From Planctomycetaceae bacterium (GTDB lineage: Bacteria > Planctomycetota > Planctomycetia > Pirellulales > Thermoguttaceae), in the NCBI GenBank assembly GCA_031278315.1, contig JAITKS010000462.1, forward strand, positions 1 to 7,206: a stretch of 7,206 bases of DNA. The letters run 5' to 3'. The first letter of the stretch is position 1; each line of letters begins with the position of its first letter. This document shows positions 7,097-7,206 of this stretch, in pieces. The notes beneath the pieces are model-generated. The model was not told where the DNA came from and ran no database searches. It saw nothing but the letters and a program-made list of their open reading frames with translations. A program made the translations under genes and the position numbers.

Positions 7097-7154
7097 TACA
7101 AAATTTTATCTGAATAATTACAATTTTTCTATTCAGGTAAAGTGAAATTTTGTA
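7097..7154. repeat. 58-base nested inverted repeat
   Basis: Outer arms TACAAAATTT (7097-7106) and AAATTTTGTA (7145-7154) are perfect 10-bp complements. Inside them 7107-7116 pairs with 7130-7139 (ten pairs, one of them T-G on the plus strand, a C-A mismatch on the minus), leaving a 13-base loop and a five-base bulge (7140-7144). The stem is thus about 20 bp in all. The pairing is slightly better as plus-strand RNA. No clear U-run follows on either strand, so a standard terminator is unlikely, though a bidirectional one at the gene boundary is possible. Confidence 0.6.
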
Positions 7155-7206
7155 CGAACAATTTACACGAAAAATTTCAACCTACAACGGCAATTTGATT
7201 ATCACT

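Larger units (their letters stand above)
6815..7206. other. 392-base non-coding leader region upstream of dsbD
   Basis: I see no convincing gene, tRNA or rRNA in this stretch. It is very AT-rich and holds the likely promoter and 5' leader of dsbD on the minus strand, though no single promoter stands out. It contains several inverted repeats listed separately (6850-6876, 6893-6915, 6912-6933, 7097-7154) and short repeated words TTCGTGT near 7034-7049, with an inverted copy at 7165-7171. The rightmost 30 bases could hold the end of an upstream minus-strand gene (SDNQIAVVG then TGA at 7179-7177, or VIIKLPL then TAG), but this cannot be decided. Confidence 0.6.

Noticed and set aside
7097..7154. 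Rho-independent terminator
   Set aside because: The stem is AT-rich and no U-tract follows on either strand, so only a structured element is claimed.
1..7206. CRISPR array, tRNA, rRNA, transposase or phage genes
   Set aside because: No spaced repeat array, cloverleaf, rRNA-like stretch or mobile-element protein was seen on either strand.

Overview
The window is one strand-coherent block. Four complete genes all read on the minus strand, so in transcription order they run from right to left: a DsbD-type transmembrane thiol-disulfide reductase (6814-4892), a large soluble hybrid histidine kinase (4828-2276), a small SAM-dependent methyltransferase of unknown substrate (2264-1593) and a Wzx/MATE-type polysaccharide flippase (1580-21). 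A possible fifth gene starts at base 16 and runs off the left edge. The right-hand 390 bases hold no convincing gene but contain unusually dense inverted repeats.

The DNA is AT-rich (about one third G+C by eye) and uses the standard genetic code. Start sites have weak or no Shine-Dalgarno sequences, except for the kinase. A periplasmic DsbD alpha domain and a lipid-linked sugar flippase point to a Gram-negative (diderm) bacterium. The wording of the DsbD membrane domain (MPCVLPVIGLK, a second cysteine in VPCGAP, a C-terminal WCVTCK thioredoxin) reminds me of planctomycete-type or related proteins. That lineage hint is from memory only and is weak.

Layout and cooperation: the kinase-methyltransferase gap is 11 bases, the methyltransferase-flippase gap is 12, and the flippase to possible next gene gap is 4. 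These genes are therefore very probably co-transcribed. The methyltransferase, flippase and what follows may be the start of a surface-polysaccharide locus, with the kinase as an upstream neighbour or possible controller. The dsbD-kinase gap is larger (63 bases), contains a perfect tandem 11-mer and a weak promoter candidate, and may start a separate transcript. No cognate response regulator or thioredoxin partner lies in the window.

The most unusual sequence is non-coding: a nested inverted repeat at 7097-7154, and a 23-bp near-palindrome overlapping an 8-bp hairpin at 6893-6933, just ahead of dsbD. I see no clear evidence of a wholly new multi-gene system. The leader of dsbD, the three-copy 15-bp repeat at its signal-peptide end, and the unassigned methyltransferase are the parts most worth a second look.
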